Below the pieces are notes generated by a model. The model did no database searches and was not told where the DNA came from. It saw only the letters and a program-made list of their open reading frames with translations. From CAWFMO01 sp963817065 (GTDB lineage: Bacteria > Actinomycetota > Thermoleophilia > Solirubrobacterales > 70-9), in the NCBI GenBank assembly GCA_963817065.1, contig CAWFMO010000002.1, positions 868,001 through 932,000 of the forward strand: DNA of 64,000 bases, in the 5' to 3' direction. A program made the position numbers and the translations under genes. Positions within the stretch are counted from its first letter, which is position 1, and every line of letters begins with the position of its first letter. Shown one piece after another: positions 50,940 to 60,775 of this stretch.

Positions 50940-52069
50940 CGGCCGTGCTCGAGATCCTGTTCTGGGGCTCACTGAGCCTGCTCGTCTATTCGCAGCTCGT
51001 TTACCCGATCGTGCTTCTCGCTCTGTCGACGCTGCGCCGCGAGCGCCCGCCCCCTGAACGATCCGGAGAGCTTCCGAACGTCTCTTTGGTGATCGCCGCA
51101 CGCGACGAGCAGGAAGTGATCGCCGAGAAGGTCGCCAACGCGCTGGCGCTCGACTACCCGCGCGAGAAGCTCGAGCTGATCGTCGCCTCCGACGGCTCTG
51201 AGGACGAGACCGCCGAGCGCGCCCGATCGGCGGGCGCCGACCTCGTGCTCGAGCTCCCGCGCGAGGGCAAGGTCGCGGCCCAGAACGCCGCCGTCGAGCG
51301 CGCGGGCGGCGTGTTGCTCGCGTTCTCGGACGCCAACAGCGCCTGGGCGCCGGACGCGCTGCGCGAGCTCGTCGCGCCCTTCAGCGACCCGCGGGTCGGC
51401 TATGCCTGCGGGCAGCTGCGGTTGACCGGCGCCGGGGGCGAAAACCAGGAGGGGCTCTACTGGCGCTACGAGAACGCCCTCCGGAGGCTCGAGTCCGGGC
51501 TCGGCGGCGTCACCGCCGGAAACGGCGCGATCTACGCGACCCGCCGCGACTCCTACATCGTCCTCGACGGCGCCCGCAGCCACGACGGCTCGTTCCCGTT
51601 CCAGCTCGCGAAGCGCGGGCTGCGCTCGGTGTTCGCCGAGCGCGCCGAGGCGACCGAGCCGATGCTGGCGACGATCGAGGGCGAGTTCGCGCGCAAGCGG
51701 CGGATCATGCGCCCGCTCTGGGACGTCGTCGTCCTCGACGGGATGCTCTCGCCGCGCGGCTACTCACCGCTCTACGCGTTTCAGATCTTCAGTCACCGCC
51801 TACTCCGCTACGCGGCGCCGCTCCTCCACCTGGCCGCGCTGGGAGCGAGCATCGCGCTGCTCGGCGAGGGGACCCTTTACGCCGTCGCGCTCGCGGCGCA
51901 GCTGGGGCTGCTCGCCGCGGCGCTGCTCGCGCCGCTGATCCCGCTGGCGCCGTTCCGGATCGCGCGCTACTACGTCAGCGTCACCGCGTCGATCGTCGCC
52001 GGGCTCTGGGATCGCGCCCGGCACGGCCCTCGCGCGGGCGGCTGGGAAGAGGCGGGGCGGGCGCGGTGA
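50936..52069 (+). CDS. Membrane-associated family 2 glycosyltransferase
   Basis: About 377 residues from ATG 50936 (ATGA overlap). One N-terminal helix (ILFWGSLSLLVYSQLVYPIV) precedes a GT-A domain with SLVIAARDEQEVIAEKV, LIVASDGSEDETAERA, LLAFSDANSAWAPDAL and the acceptor region KRGLRSVFAERAEATEP. Three C-terminal helices follow. The layout is that of processive or membrane-bound GT2 enzymes, though a full QxxRW motif is not obvious (RKRRIMRPLWD is the nearest). Confidence 0.86.
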   Translation: MTAVLEILFWGSLSLLVYSQLVYPIVLLALSTLRRERPPPERSGELPNVSLVIAARDEQEVIAEKVANALALDYPREKLELIVASDGSEDETAERARSAGADLVLELPREGKVAAQNAAVERAGGVLLAFSDANSAWAPDALRELVAPFSDPRVGYACGQLRLTGAGGENQEGLYWRYENALRRLESGLGGVTAGNGAIYATRRDSYIVLDGARSHDGSFPFQLAKRGLRSVFAERAEATEPMLATIEGEFARKRRIMRPLWDVVVLDGMLSPRGYSPLYAFQIFSHRLLRYAAPLLHLAALGASIALLGEGTLYAVALAAQLGLLAAALLAPLIPLAPFRIARYYVSVTASIVAGLWDRARHGPRAGGWEEAGRAR

Positions 52070-52692
52070 AGCGCGCCTTCGACATCCTCGTATCGGCCCT
52101 TGCGCTGATCCTCGCCTCGCCGCTGCTCCTGGTCGCGGCGATCGCGATCCGGCTCGAGTCCAGGGGCTCGCCGATCTATCGGCAGGCGCGGGTCGGGCGC
52201 GACGGCGAGCCGTTCGAGATGCTGAAGCTGAGGACGATGCGCGAAGGGGCCGACCCGGTCGGGATCGGGACCGCGGTGACGAGCGACGATCCCCGCGTCA
52301 CCCGGGCCGGCAAGTTGCTGCGCCGCTTCGCGCTCGACGAGCTCCCGAACCTCGTCAACGTCCTGCGCGGCGAGATGTCGATCGTCGGGCCGCGGCCGAC
52401 GATCGCCTCCCAGGTCGAGCTCTACACGCCGCGCCAGCGGCGCCGGCTCGAGGTCAAGCCCGGCCTCACCGGTCTCGCCCAGATCGCCGGACGCGCCGGG
52501 GTGCCGTGGGAGCGGCGGATCGAGCTCGACATCGAGTACGTCGAGAGGCGCTCCATCCTCCTCGACGCCGTGATCATCGCCCGCACCCCGGCGCTGCTGC
52601 TCCGGGGCGTCGGCAGCACCGCGAGCGGCGGCGCCGACGCCGAGCCGCCGGCCTCGTGGCGCGCCGAGCAACCCGAGAAGCACCGCGACTAG
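52066..52692 (+). CDS. Initiating sugar-phosphate transferase (monotopic PGT, PglC/WcaJ type)
   Basis: 208 residues from GTG 52066 (GTGA overlap). The short form has a reentrant N-terminal helix (FDILVSALALILASPLLLVA), then GSPIYRQARVGRDGEPFEML, KLRTM, FALDELPNLVNVLRGEMS, IVGPRP and PGLTGLAQIAGR. The catalytic Asp-Glu pair is in ALDELPN. It moves a sugar-1-phosphate onto undecaprenyl phosphate, the first step of the repeat unit built by this locus. Confidence 0.92.
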   Translation: MKRAFDILVSALALILASPLLLVAAIAIRLESRGSPIYRQARVGRDGEPFEMLKLRTMREGADPVGIGTAVTSDDPRVTRAGKLLRRFALDELPNLVNVLRGEMSIVGPRPTIASQVELYTPRQRRRLEVKPGLTGLAQIAGRAGVPWERRIELDIEYVERRSILLDAVIIARTPALLLRGVGSTASGGADAEPPASWRAEQPEKHRD

Positions 52693-52695
52693 GCT
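52690..52695 (+). promoter_or_regulatory. Candidate -10 box (TAGGCT)
   Basis: TAGGCT ends 6 nt before the GTG at 52702, without a Shine-Dalgarno. It spans the stop codon of the previous gene. Confidence 0.35.
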
Positions 52696-52701
52696 CTGCG
52701 C

Positions 52702-53241
52702 GTGGCCGACGGAGTCTCACTGCGCCCCTTTCGCCCCGACGACGCGCCGGCGGTCGTCGAGTGGTTCAGCAACCGCGACGCGACCGGCGACCTGATGGAC
52801 GAGCCGCGGTCGGAGTTCACCCTCGATGACGCGAAGTCGTGGCTCGAGCGCGCCATGGACACGTCGGGCAACGACCGCAAGTGGGCGATCGAGCTCGAGG
52901 GCGAGGAGGGCCCGGTCGGCTTCACGGCGCTCTACGGCGTCCGCTCCTCGACCCCGCCCGAGCTCGGCTGCATCCTCGGCGCCAACGCCGCCCGCGGGCG
53001 CGGCCTCGGCCGCGAGGCCGAGCGGCTGACGATCGCGAAGGCGTTCGACGAGTTCGACGCCCACAAGGTCTACGGGCGGATCCCGGCCACCAACGAGGGA
53101 GCCAAGAAGGCGGTCACGAGCCTCGGCTGGAAGCACGAGGGGACGCTGCGCGACCACATAAGCCGGGGTGGCGAGCTCGTCGACTGCGAGGTCTGGGGCG
53201 TGCTCCCGGATGAGTTCCGCGAGGCGACCGCGGACAGGTGA
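52702..53241 (+). CDS. GNAT acetyltransferase (RimJ/RimL type)
   Basis: 179 residues from GTG 52702. It starts SLRPFRPDDAPAVVEWFS. Later come GPVGFTALYGV, ELGCILGANAARGRGLGREA (acetyl-CoA pyrophosphate loop R-x-x-G-x-G/A) and VYGRIPATNEGAKKAVTSLG. The substrate may be a sugar amine of the local polysaccharide or a protein N-terminus. It overlaps the next gene by 4 bp, suggesting they act together. Confidence 0.85.
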   Translation: MADGVSLRPFRPDDAPAVVEWFSNRDATGDLMDEPRSEFTLDDAKSWLERAMDTSGNDRKWAIELEGEEGPVGFTALYGVRSSTPPELGCILGANAARGRGLGREAERLTIAKAFDEFDAHKVYGRIPATNEGAKKAVTSLGWKHEGTLRDHISRGGELVDCEVWGVLPDEFREATADR

Positions 53242-54178
53242 TCGCAACTCTGCTCGAGGACGGCGGGGAGGCGGCGAGCGAGGACGAGTTCTTCCGCGGC
53301 CTCGAGTACCTGGCCGCCGAGGGCGCGACCCACACGCTCGCGCTCGGCGACCCCGAGGCGCCCGAGTTCGCGGCGCCGCTGATCGTCAGCGAGATCCCGG
53401 GCGCGGTCGAGCACCGCGACGCGATCTCGCCCTACGGCTACCCGGGCGCGCGCCTCGGCGGTGAGGCTCCGTTCGACCCGGGGGAGATCGACTGGTCCGG
53501 GACCGGGTTGGTCAGCGCCTTCCTCCGCGACCGGATCGCCGAGGCGCCCTCGCTGGCGGGGATGAGCGAGCGCGGCCGCGTCCAGGTCGCTGACCCGGCG
53601 CTCGAGAGCGGCGTGCGCTCGCGGCTCAGCGAGCAGATCCGGGCGACCGAGCGCGAGGGCTACCGGGTCGAGCGGATCGCCGGCCCCGACGCGGGCGAGA
53701 GCGACCGCGGCGCGTTCGAGCGCGTCTACACCGAGACGATGCGCGCGCCGGCGCCGCCGAGCGCTACTTCTTCGGCCCCTCCTACTTCGCCCTCGTCCTC
53801 CGCAGCCCACGGAGCTGGCTGCTGATGAGCCGGTCGCCCTCGGGCGAGCCAGCCGCCGGCGCGATCGCCGTGCTCAGCGACGGGTTGCTCCACTACTTCC
53901 TCGGCGGCACCGCGGACGCGCACCTCGAGAGCTCGCCGATGAAGAACCTGTTCGCGGACATGATCGAACAAGCGAGCGACCTGGCCGTGCCGCTAAACCT
54001 CGGCGGCGGCGTCAGCCCCGGGGACGGGCTCGAGCGCTTCAAGCGCGGCTTCGCCAACTCCGAGCTCCCGTTCCACACCGCCGAGCTGGTCGCCGACGGG
54101 GCGGTCTACGAGCGGCTCTCGCTGCGCGCCGAGGGCGCTGAGCAGGAGGGCTTCTTCCCCCGCTACCGCGCGCCCTGA
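53238..54178 (+). CDS. FemAB/BioF2-like acyltransferase of unknown substrate (frame break)
   Basis: About 313 residues once a break near 53,750 is repaired. The C-terminal half reads RYFFGPSYFALVLRSPRSWLLM, AGAIAVLSDGLLHYFLGGTA, SPMKNLFADMIEQASDLAV and LNLGGGVSPGDGLERFKRGF. This is the GNAT-like pattern of FemAB/BioF2-type enzymes, which transfer amino acids or acyl groups. The N-terminal half is less conserved. Being coupled to a GNAT gene at the end of the polysaccharide locus, it may decorate the glycan. The exact function is unknown. Confidence 0.68.
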
Positions 54179-54184
54179 GGCCCG

Positions 54185-55376
54185 CTAGAGGGCCGAGACC
54201 GCGCGCTGGAACTGGCGCCGCGCGCGCTTGCGGCAGCGCTTCTGCTTCTTGCTCCCCTTGGCGCGCTTGCACTTCTTGAGCTGCCGGAGCAGCTTCTGCT
54301 TCGCGAGCTTCCTGCGGTTCGGTCCGCCGCCGTCGATCAGGGCCTGGACCTCGGCCGCGATCGCCGGGATCAGCGGGGCGAGGGTCGCCCCCGGGCAGGC
54401 GGTCGCGTTGGTCGTCGTGTGACCGAAGACCCTCGGCACGGTGACCGGGGTGCCGCTCGGGAAGCGGTTGGTGCCGCCGCCCGCCGAGACCAGCGTCGTC
54501 GTCCCCGTCGCGGGGACGGCTCCGCCGCCGACAGCTTCCAGGCCAGGAACGCGACCAGCGAGCTCTGCGCCGCGGGCGTCAGCGGCACGGTCGTGTGGTC
54601 GCCGATCGAGGCGATCCCGGTCGTCTGCGAGTTGTAGCCCTCGGTATGGGCGCCGACCACCGCCGAGCCCATCCCGCCGGCCCGCCCCTCGTAGAGCGTG
54701 CCGTACTGGTCGACGAGCGCGCTGTAGCCGATGTAGTTCCAGCCGTTGCCGTTGACGTGAAAGCGGCAGATCCCGAGCACCAGCCCCGGGGCATCGGCGG
54801 GCGTGTAGTCGACGGTGCTGACGGTGTGGTGGACGACGCCCGCCTCCACCGTGCCATAGGAGGGTCGCTGCGCGGCTCAGCACCAGGCGGAGCCCCAGGC
54901 CGCGCGGGTGACGTAGGGCTTCAGGCTGCGGCCGGCGCGGCCTCGGCATCCTCGGCGCCGAACAGCCCGCCGACCGGCGAGGAGGCGGCGCTGATGAAGC
55001 CCTCGTTGATCGCCTCCCGGGCGACGTCGAGCAGCCCCTCGGGACCGCTCGATGCCATCCCGGAGACGTTGACGTAGTGGAGCTCCCCGTCGGGGGTGAA
55101 GGCCGTGGGTGCGGATCTGGAGCGCGTCGGCGCCGCCGGTGTAGACCGGGACCCGAGCCGGCGCTCTCGACCCACTTGCTCCATTCGCCGTCGCTGCGCG
55201 TGCGCAGCTCGATCGCCCGCTTCTCGCCCCCGATCCCGACGAGGTCGAACTCGTGCGGTGCCTCGATCACCGAGCGGGAGCCGGTGCCCGGCTCGGCGCC
55301 TGAGCCCGGGGAGGTTCTGGTCGAAGTCACGCGCCGCGGGCACGTATGGCTGCAGCGAGAGCGCCGGCGCCGCCAC
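54185..55376 (-). CDS. N-acetylmuramoyl-L-alanine amidase/PGRP protein, N-terminally truncated and frame-broken
   Basis: The C-terminal part is a PGRP/amidase_2 domain: VVHHTVSTVDYTPADAPGLV, CRFHVNGNGWNYIGYSALVD, LYEGRAGGMGSAVVGAHTEG and GHTTTNATACPGATL, giving Zn ligands His...His...Cys. A very basic tail follows (KLLRQLKKCKRAKG and a second Cys). N-terminal to it are a beta-domain (APHEFDLVGIGGEKRAIELR, EWSKWVES) and VAAPALSLQPYVPAARDFDQ. Several frame breaks occur (near 54,525, 54,880, 55,110, 55,155 and 55,300). No signal peptide is present: the coding sequence ends at the junction near 55,377. Confidence 0.8.
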
Positions 55377-55402
55377 CCAGGGCAGCCCGCGCGCGACCCA
55401 CT
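55377..55402. other. Junction between two unlike genomic segments
   Basis: The leftward amidase loses its 5' end here and a rightward MFS transporter begins in mid-protein. Synonymous codon choice changes at the same place (CTC-rich to CTG-rich Leu). No transposase, att site or direct repeat marks the boundary. Assembly chimera is the simplest reading; the exact base cannot be fixed. Confidence 0.75.
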
Positions 55403-56367
55403 GCCGGAGTTCCGTGACCCCCGGGCGGGTCGGCTGGACCTGGTCAGCGCGGCCTTGTCGGTGGTCGCGGTGCTGGCGGTCATCTACGGGCTAACGCAGC
55501 TCACCCGGGGCGCCTTGGGCTGGCCGCCCGCCCTGTCCATCGTGGCCGGCCTGGCCGCCGCCGTGGTGTTCGTCTCGGCGGCAACACCGGCTGGCCGACC
55601 CGCTGCTGGATCTGCGGCTGTTCCGCTCCGCCGCCTTCACCGCGGCGCTGACCACCAACGTGCTCAGCTTCTTCGTCGGATTCGGCACCCTGCTGTTCAT
55701 CGCCCAGTACCTGCAACTGGTGCTGGGCCTGTCGCCGCTGGCGGCGGGCCTGTGGATGCTGCCCTCCTCTGCCGGGTACATCCTCGGGTCCATGCTGACG
55801 CCGGTGCTGGCCCGCCGGGTCCGCCCGGCCTTCGTCATGGGGGCCGGGCTGGTGCTGGCCGCCCCCGGCCTGGGGTTGTTCACCCAGCTCGGCAGCACCA
55901 CCGGTCTGGGGATCCTGGTCGCCGGGTCGGTGGTGTTCTCGCTGGCGCTGGCCCCGGTGGACACCCTGGCCGCCGACCTGGCCGTCGGGGCCGCACCGCC
56001 GGAGCGAGCCGGTGCGGCGTCGGCGCTATCGGAGACCAGTGCCGAGTTCGGCGGTGCGCTGGGCATCGCCATCCTGGGGGTCATCGGCACGAGCGTCTAT
56101 CGCAGCCAGCTCGCCGACGCGTCGGCCATGATCCCGCCCGGAGCGGCAGCGGCCGCCCGGGACACCCTCGGTGGTGCCGTGGCCGCGGCCGGGCGGCTCC
56201 CTGGCCCATCGGGGCAGGTCCTGGTCCAGGCGGCTCGCCAGGCCTTCGTCCAGGGCCTGCACGTGGTCTTCGCCGTCAGCGCCGCGGTCGTGCTCGGCGC
56301 CGCCGTCCTCGCCGTGATCAGGCTCCGTCACCTGCGCCCGGGCGCTGAGCCGGGCGCCGGCCCGTAA
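55403..56367 (+). CDS. MFS drug transporter (DHA2/QacA type), 5'-truncated, frame break
   Basis: About 320 residues of the C-terminal two thirds of a 14-helix MFS exporter. It begins at LPEFRDPRAGRLDLVSAALS, a loop after helix 6, so the first half is missing. Later come LTTNVLSFFVGFGTLLFIAQ, SPLAAGLWMLPSSAGYILGS and SALSETSAEFGGALGIAIL. One base is lost near 55,588. DHA2 exporters expel cationic drugs or antibiotics by proton antiport. It cannot be functional as shown. Confidence 0.8.
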
Positions 56368-56418
56368 CACTGACAACTTCGGTCCGCGCCTGGGCCGGAT
56401 CACGGATGGGAGAGTTCC

Positions 56419-57184
56419 ATGTTGCTCGACACCAAGACCGCGATCGTCTACGGCGCCAGCGGTGCGGTCGGGTCCGCGGTCGCGCGCGCTTACGCCCGTG
56501 AGGGCGCCGACGTGCATCTCGTCGGCCGTACGGGGTCGACTCTGGAGGAAGTCGCTCAGCGCATCCGGCGGGACGGCGGTGCCGCGCACGTCGCGCAGGT
56601 CGACGTCCTTGACCGGGCGGCGGTCGCCCAGCACGCCGACGGGTCGTCGCCAGTAGCGGCATTGACATCTGCTTCAACGCCATCTCCAACGACGACGTCC
56701 AGGGCACGCCGCTGCTGGCGATGCAGTTCGAGGACTTCCTGCGGCCGGTCACGAAGGCCGTCACCGCGCATTTCAACATCGCCCTCGCCGTGGGCGGGCA
56801 CATGACCCGCCGCGGCCGCGGCGTCATCCTCGTGATGGCGGGCGGCCGGGAGGCGATCCCGCGGCTCGGCGGATCCATGTCGCCTGGGCCGCGCTGGCCG
56901 GACTCTGCCGCCAGCTGGCGGCCGAGCTCGGGCCGCACGGCGTCCGGGTGAGCTGGCTGCTTTCGCCGGGCTCACCCGGATATGACGACCACGACCGGCC
57001 GCAGGACGGCCCGGACCTCAGCGAAACCGAGACCGCGGGTGCGCCTGAAACCGTGGGCCTCCTGGCCGGTCAGCTGCCCAGCTACGACGAGGTCGGCAAC
57101 ATCGCCGCCTTCGTCGCGTCCGACTGGGCCCGCACCATCACCGCGAGCGAGATCAACTTCACCGGCGGCGCAGTCGTGGACTGA
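56419..57184 (+). CDS. SDR-family protein lacking the usual Tyr-Lys pair (frame-broken)
   Basis: About 255 residues with a Rossmann start TAIVYGASGAVGSAVARAYA and HLVGRTGSTLEEVAQRI, later GHMTRRGRGVILVMAGG, LCRQLAAELGPHGVRVSWLL and SEINFTGGAVVD. Where YxxxK normally stands the sequence reads about SHVAWAAL, so the catalytic Tyr and Lys appear absent. One frame break falls right there (near 56,880), so caution is needed; another is near 56,645. It follows the MFS gene by 51 bp with GGGAG before the ATG. Confidence 0.72.
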
Positions 57185-57195
57185 GCGGCCCGCGC

Positions 57196-57588
57196 CTAGC
57201 CCATCCCGTGGATCTTGTCCGCGCTGATGCTGACCATGACCCGGACCTGGTCGCGGCCCCCGTACCACGGGTAAGGACCGCCCAGATAGCGCTGAGCGAG
57301 GGCTTCGATGTGCTCCGCCCCGCCCTCGGTGGTGACGTTGACGACCCGCCCGCGTATGGCGTAGTAGCGGGACGGGTTCGACGGATCGGAAACAGCCACC
57401 GCCACCCGTGGGTCTCGCTCGACGTTCTTGACCTTCTGAAATCCTTGAACGGTGTTGATGATGACGTGCTCACCGTCGGTGTCGACCCAGGTCTCGGTCA
57501 GCTGGGGTGAGCCATCGGGCATCAAGGTGGTCAGGAAGCAGGGACTGGCCTGGCGCAGCAGGGCGATGAGGCCTTCGGGCAGGTCCAC
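57196..57588 (-). CDS. PPOX-class F420-type oxidoreductase/binding protein
   Basis: A 130-residue split-barrel flavin-fold protein: PCFLTTLMPDGSPQLTETWV, HVIINTVQGFQKVKNVERDP and ISADKIHGMG. The pattern is of the TIGR03618 F420-dependent PPOX family, common in actinomycetes. The intact frame is unusual in this segment. It converges on the SDR gene with 11 bp between stops. The partner substrate is unknown. It helps show that the right-hand segment is actinobacterial. Confidence 0.85.
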   Translation of the reverse strand: MDLPEGLIALLRQASPCFLTTLMPDGSPQLTETWVDTDGEHVIINTVQGFQKVKNVERDPRVAVAVSDPSNPSRYYAIRGRVVNVTTEGGAEHIEALAQRYLGGPYPWYGGRDQVRVMVSISADKIHGMG

Positions 57589-57611
57589 GCTTGATCAACT
57601 CCAGGAGAGGG

Positions 57612-58801
57612 TCAGAACAGGCTAGCGCGCAGCGCGGTCACCCGGCTGACCGCCCCGTTGAACGTGGCTGGGCTCAGCCGCCCGCTGGTGAGCGCGCTGG
57701 CCAGCGCCGCGGCGGCGGTCTCGCTCTGGCCGACATCCCGGGCGGAGCACAGGATCAGGTCCATCCCGGCCGCCGCGGCGCTGACCGCGCGCTGGCCGGT
57801 GGTCCCGGACGCCTTCAGCGCGCCGGCCTCCAGCGCGTCGGTGACCGTGACGCCGGTGAAGCCGATTGCCGGCCGCGCAGCTCCTGCTTGACGACGGTGG
57901 ACGACAGGCCCGGCCGGGCGGCTGGCGTCCAGCGCCGGGTAGACCGCCCAGGACACCATGACCAGCTTGACCCCGGCGGCGATCGCCGCCGGGTAGGGCA
58001 CCTCGTCGACGGCTGCGCAGCTGTGGACAGCGACCGGGTCAGCGTCACCGGCCCGCGTCGGTGTTCTGCGCCGTGGCGGCCGACGCCGAGGCCGGGGAAG
58101 TGCTTGGCGGTGGCGGCGACGCCGGTCGCCTGCTGGGCGGTGATGAACGCTGGCCGCAGCGCGGCGACCGCGCCGGCGATCGTTGCTGTAGGAGCGCTGG
58201 TACTCGTCGATCGAAGTTGCCCGGCCTGGTAGTAGACGTCCAGCACGGGCGCGAGGTTGACGTTCATCCCGACGCCGGCCAGGTTCTGCCCGGCGCCGGT
58301 GCCGGCCGCGGCGGCCGCGGCCGTGGCGTTGCGCGGCCTGCGCCGATCTGCTTCTCCGACAGGGTGGGCTGCGCCGGGCAGCCGCCGGACCTGGCCGCCT
58401 TCCTGGTCGGTCATCAGCAGCAGCGGCAGCCTGAACCGGGCTCTGCCGCCTGCGCCTGCGCGCAACTGGCCGACCACCGCGGCGATCTGGCGTGTCGCTG
58501 GAGATGTTCTCGCCGAAGAAGATGACCCCGGCCGCCTCGCCCTTGCTGATGTCGGCCAGCAGGCTGGCGGGCGGGGTCAGCCCGGGTAGGAGTAGATGAT
58601 CCGCTGGCCCGCGAGCTGAAGGCTGGTCAGCCCCGCCCCCAGGCGCGCATCGGGATGCAGGCTGCGCCCGCCTGCCGCACCTGCGCTGGCAACCTGTGCG
58701 CTCGCCCGGCCGGCGGACGCGCCACCGGCCAGGACGAGCCCAAGGCCGGTGAGCGCCTGCCGACGGCTGAGGCCGCCCCGGGGTCCATCACGTGGGGTCA
58801 T
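57612..58801 (-). CDS. Glycoside hydrolase family 3 (NagZ-like), Tat-exported, heavily frame-broken
   Basis: About 396 codons. The N-terminus has a twin-arginine signal (SRRQALTGLGLVLAGGASAG). Catalytic-domain pieces are LLLMTDQEGGQVRRLPGA, GVGMNVNLAPVLDV, AKHFPGLG (GH3 KHFPGxG motif) and GFTGVTVTDALEAGA with the nucleophile Asp. The family hydrolyses beta-N-acetylhexosaminides, often in cell-wall turnover. Frame breaks near 58,595, 58,490, 58,350, 58,200, 58,040 and 57,885 make it unreadable as one frame. It lies 44 bp downstream of nadE on the same strand. Confidence 0.75.
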
Positions 58802-58844
58802 ACACCAAGAGTAATCGCAGGGCTACTCTCGCGTTCTGCCGGTC

Positions 58845-60727
58845 CTAGCGCGCGCCCAGCTGCTTCGGCGGTTCCTCGTCCGGTACCGAGGCGGGCGGCG
58901 CCTTGGTCTGGCCGGGCGGGGGCTCACGCCAGCTGTTGGTGATCGGCAGCCGCCGATCGCGGCCGAAGTTCTTCTGGCTGATCTTGGGACCCGGCGGGTA
59001 CTGGCGGCGCTTGTACTCGGCCCGGTCGACCAGCATGATGACCCGCTGCACCAGGTCCGCGTCGTACCCCTTGGCGATCAGGTCGCCCGAGCCCAGGTCC
59101 TGCTCCACGTAGTCGTCGAGCAGCGCGTCCAGGAGCTCGTAGTCGGGCAGCGAGTCGGTGTCCTGCTGGCCCGGGGCCAGCTCGGCGCTGGGGGGCTTGG
59201 TGATCGAGTTCTCCGGGATCGGCGGCGTCTGGCCCTGGGCTTCGGCCTGCGCGTTCCGCCACCGGGACAGCTCCCACACCAGCGTCTTGAACACGTCCTT
59301 GATCGGCCCGAAGCCGCCCGCCGAATCCCCGTACAGCGTCGAGTAGCCCACGGCCAGCTCGCTCTTGTTCCCGGTGGTCAGGACCAGGTGCCCGTGTGCG
59401 TTCGACAGCCCCATCAAGATGATGCCGCGCACCCGGGCCTGCAGGTTCTCCGCGGGCAGCCCGGTCCCGGGGAACCCGGCCGGGCTCAGCGCGGCCTCGA
59501 AGCTGTCGACCATCGTCTTGATCGGCACGGTGTCCGGAATGCAGCCCCTGCCGGCGGACCAGGTCCTCGGCGTCACTGATCGAGTGGTCGGAGGAGTAAC
59601 GGCTGGGCATCAGCACCGTGTACACCCGGTCCGGGCCGAGCGCGTCGGCCGCGATCGTCGCGGTCAGCGCGGAGTCGATGCCGCCGGACAGCCCCAGGAT
59701 CACGGTGCGGAAGCCGTTCTTGCCCACGTAGTCGCGCACCCCGAGCACCAGCGCGTTGTACACCTCTTCGGAGTCCGGCAGCGACGGCCACAGCGGCTCG
59801 TGCTCGATGGCCGGCCACTGCGCGCTCGCCGTCACGTCGGCGGGCGGGTCCAGCTCGACCTGGTGGATGGTGATGATGGTGCCGTCGCCCGCGTCCACCC
59901 GCTCACCGTCGTGCTGCAGCCCTTCCGGCGCGGCCGGCAGCTCCAGGTCGGTGACGATCAGCGCTTCCTCGAACTGGGGCCCCCGGGCCAGCAGGTTCCC
60001 GTCCGCGTCGACCAGGATCGAGCCGCCGTCGAAGACCAGCTCGTCCTGGCCCCCGATCATGTTGGAGTACGCCAGCGCCGCGCCCGCCACCCCGGCGCAC
60101 CGGGCGCACAGCTCCTCGCGCCGGTCGTCCTTGCCCCGCTCGTACGGCGACGCATTCGGCACCACCAGCAGCGACGCCCCGGCCTGCCGGGTCACCGCGA
60201 CCGGGCCGCCGTCCTGCCACAGGTCTTCGCAGATGGCGATGGCCACGTCGACCTGGCCTCCGTCGGCGCTCAGCGCGGAACACCGGGAGCGAATCGCCCG
60301 GCACGAAGTACCGGTACTCATCGAACACCCCGTAGTTGGGCAGGTGGTGCTTGGCCGTGGTGATCACGACCTCGCCGCCGTACAGCAGGGCGGCGGCGTC
60401 CAGCGGCGCGCCAGCGGGCAGCCCGGTCCGCGGAGCTACGCCTTCTTTCCGGTCGAGGTAGCCGGTGACCACGGCGATCCCGCCCAGGCCCTCGTCGGCC
60501 AGCCGCTCCGCCACCTCGCGCACCGCGGCCCGGGACACGTTCAGGAACGACCCGCGCAGCGCGAGGTCTTCCACCGGGTACCCGGTCAGCATCATCTCCG
60601 GGAACACGACCACCTGGGCGCCCTGCCGCCCGGCGCGGCGCGTCCACTCGACGATCTTGTCCGCGTTCCCGGTCAGGTCGCCCACGGTCGCGTTGACCTG
60701 GGCCATGGCAATCCGCAGCTTCGGCAC
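58845..60727 (-). CDS. nadE: Glutamine-dependent NAD+ synthetase (two frame breaks)
   Basis: About 627 residues. The N-terminal nitrilase-like glutaminase domain has VVVFPEMMLTGYP (Glu), TAKHHLPNYGVFDEYRYFVP (Lys) and AIAICEDLWQDGG (Cys). The C-terminal synthetase domain has the PP-loop LGLSGGIDSALTATIAADAL and MPSRYSSDHSISDAEDL, then LTTGNKSELAVGYSTLYGD. It makes NAD+ from nicotinate adenine dinucleotide. Breaks lie near 60,280 and 59,555. The ATG at 60727 is within the tail of the TetR fragment's open frame. Confidence 0.9.
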
Positions 60728-60775
60728 GGTTCTAGCTTAGGCGGGCTCGCTGAAGCAGCGATTGCACCTCCCCCG

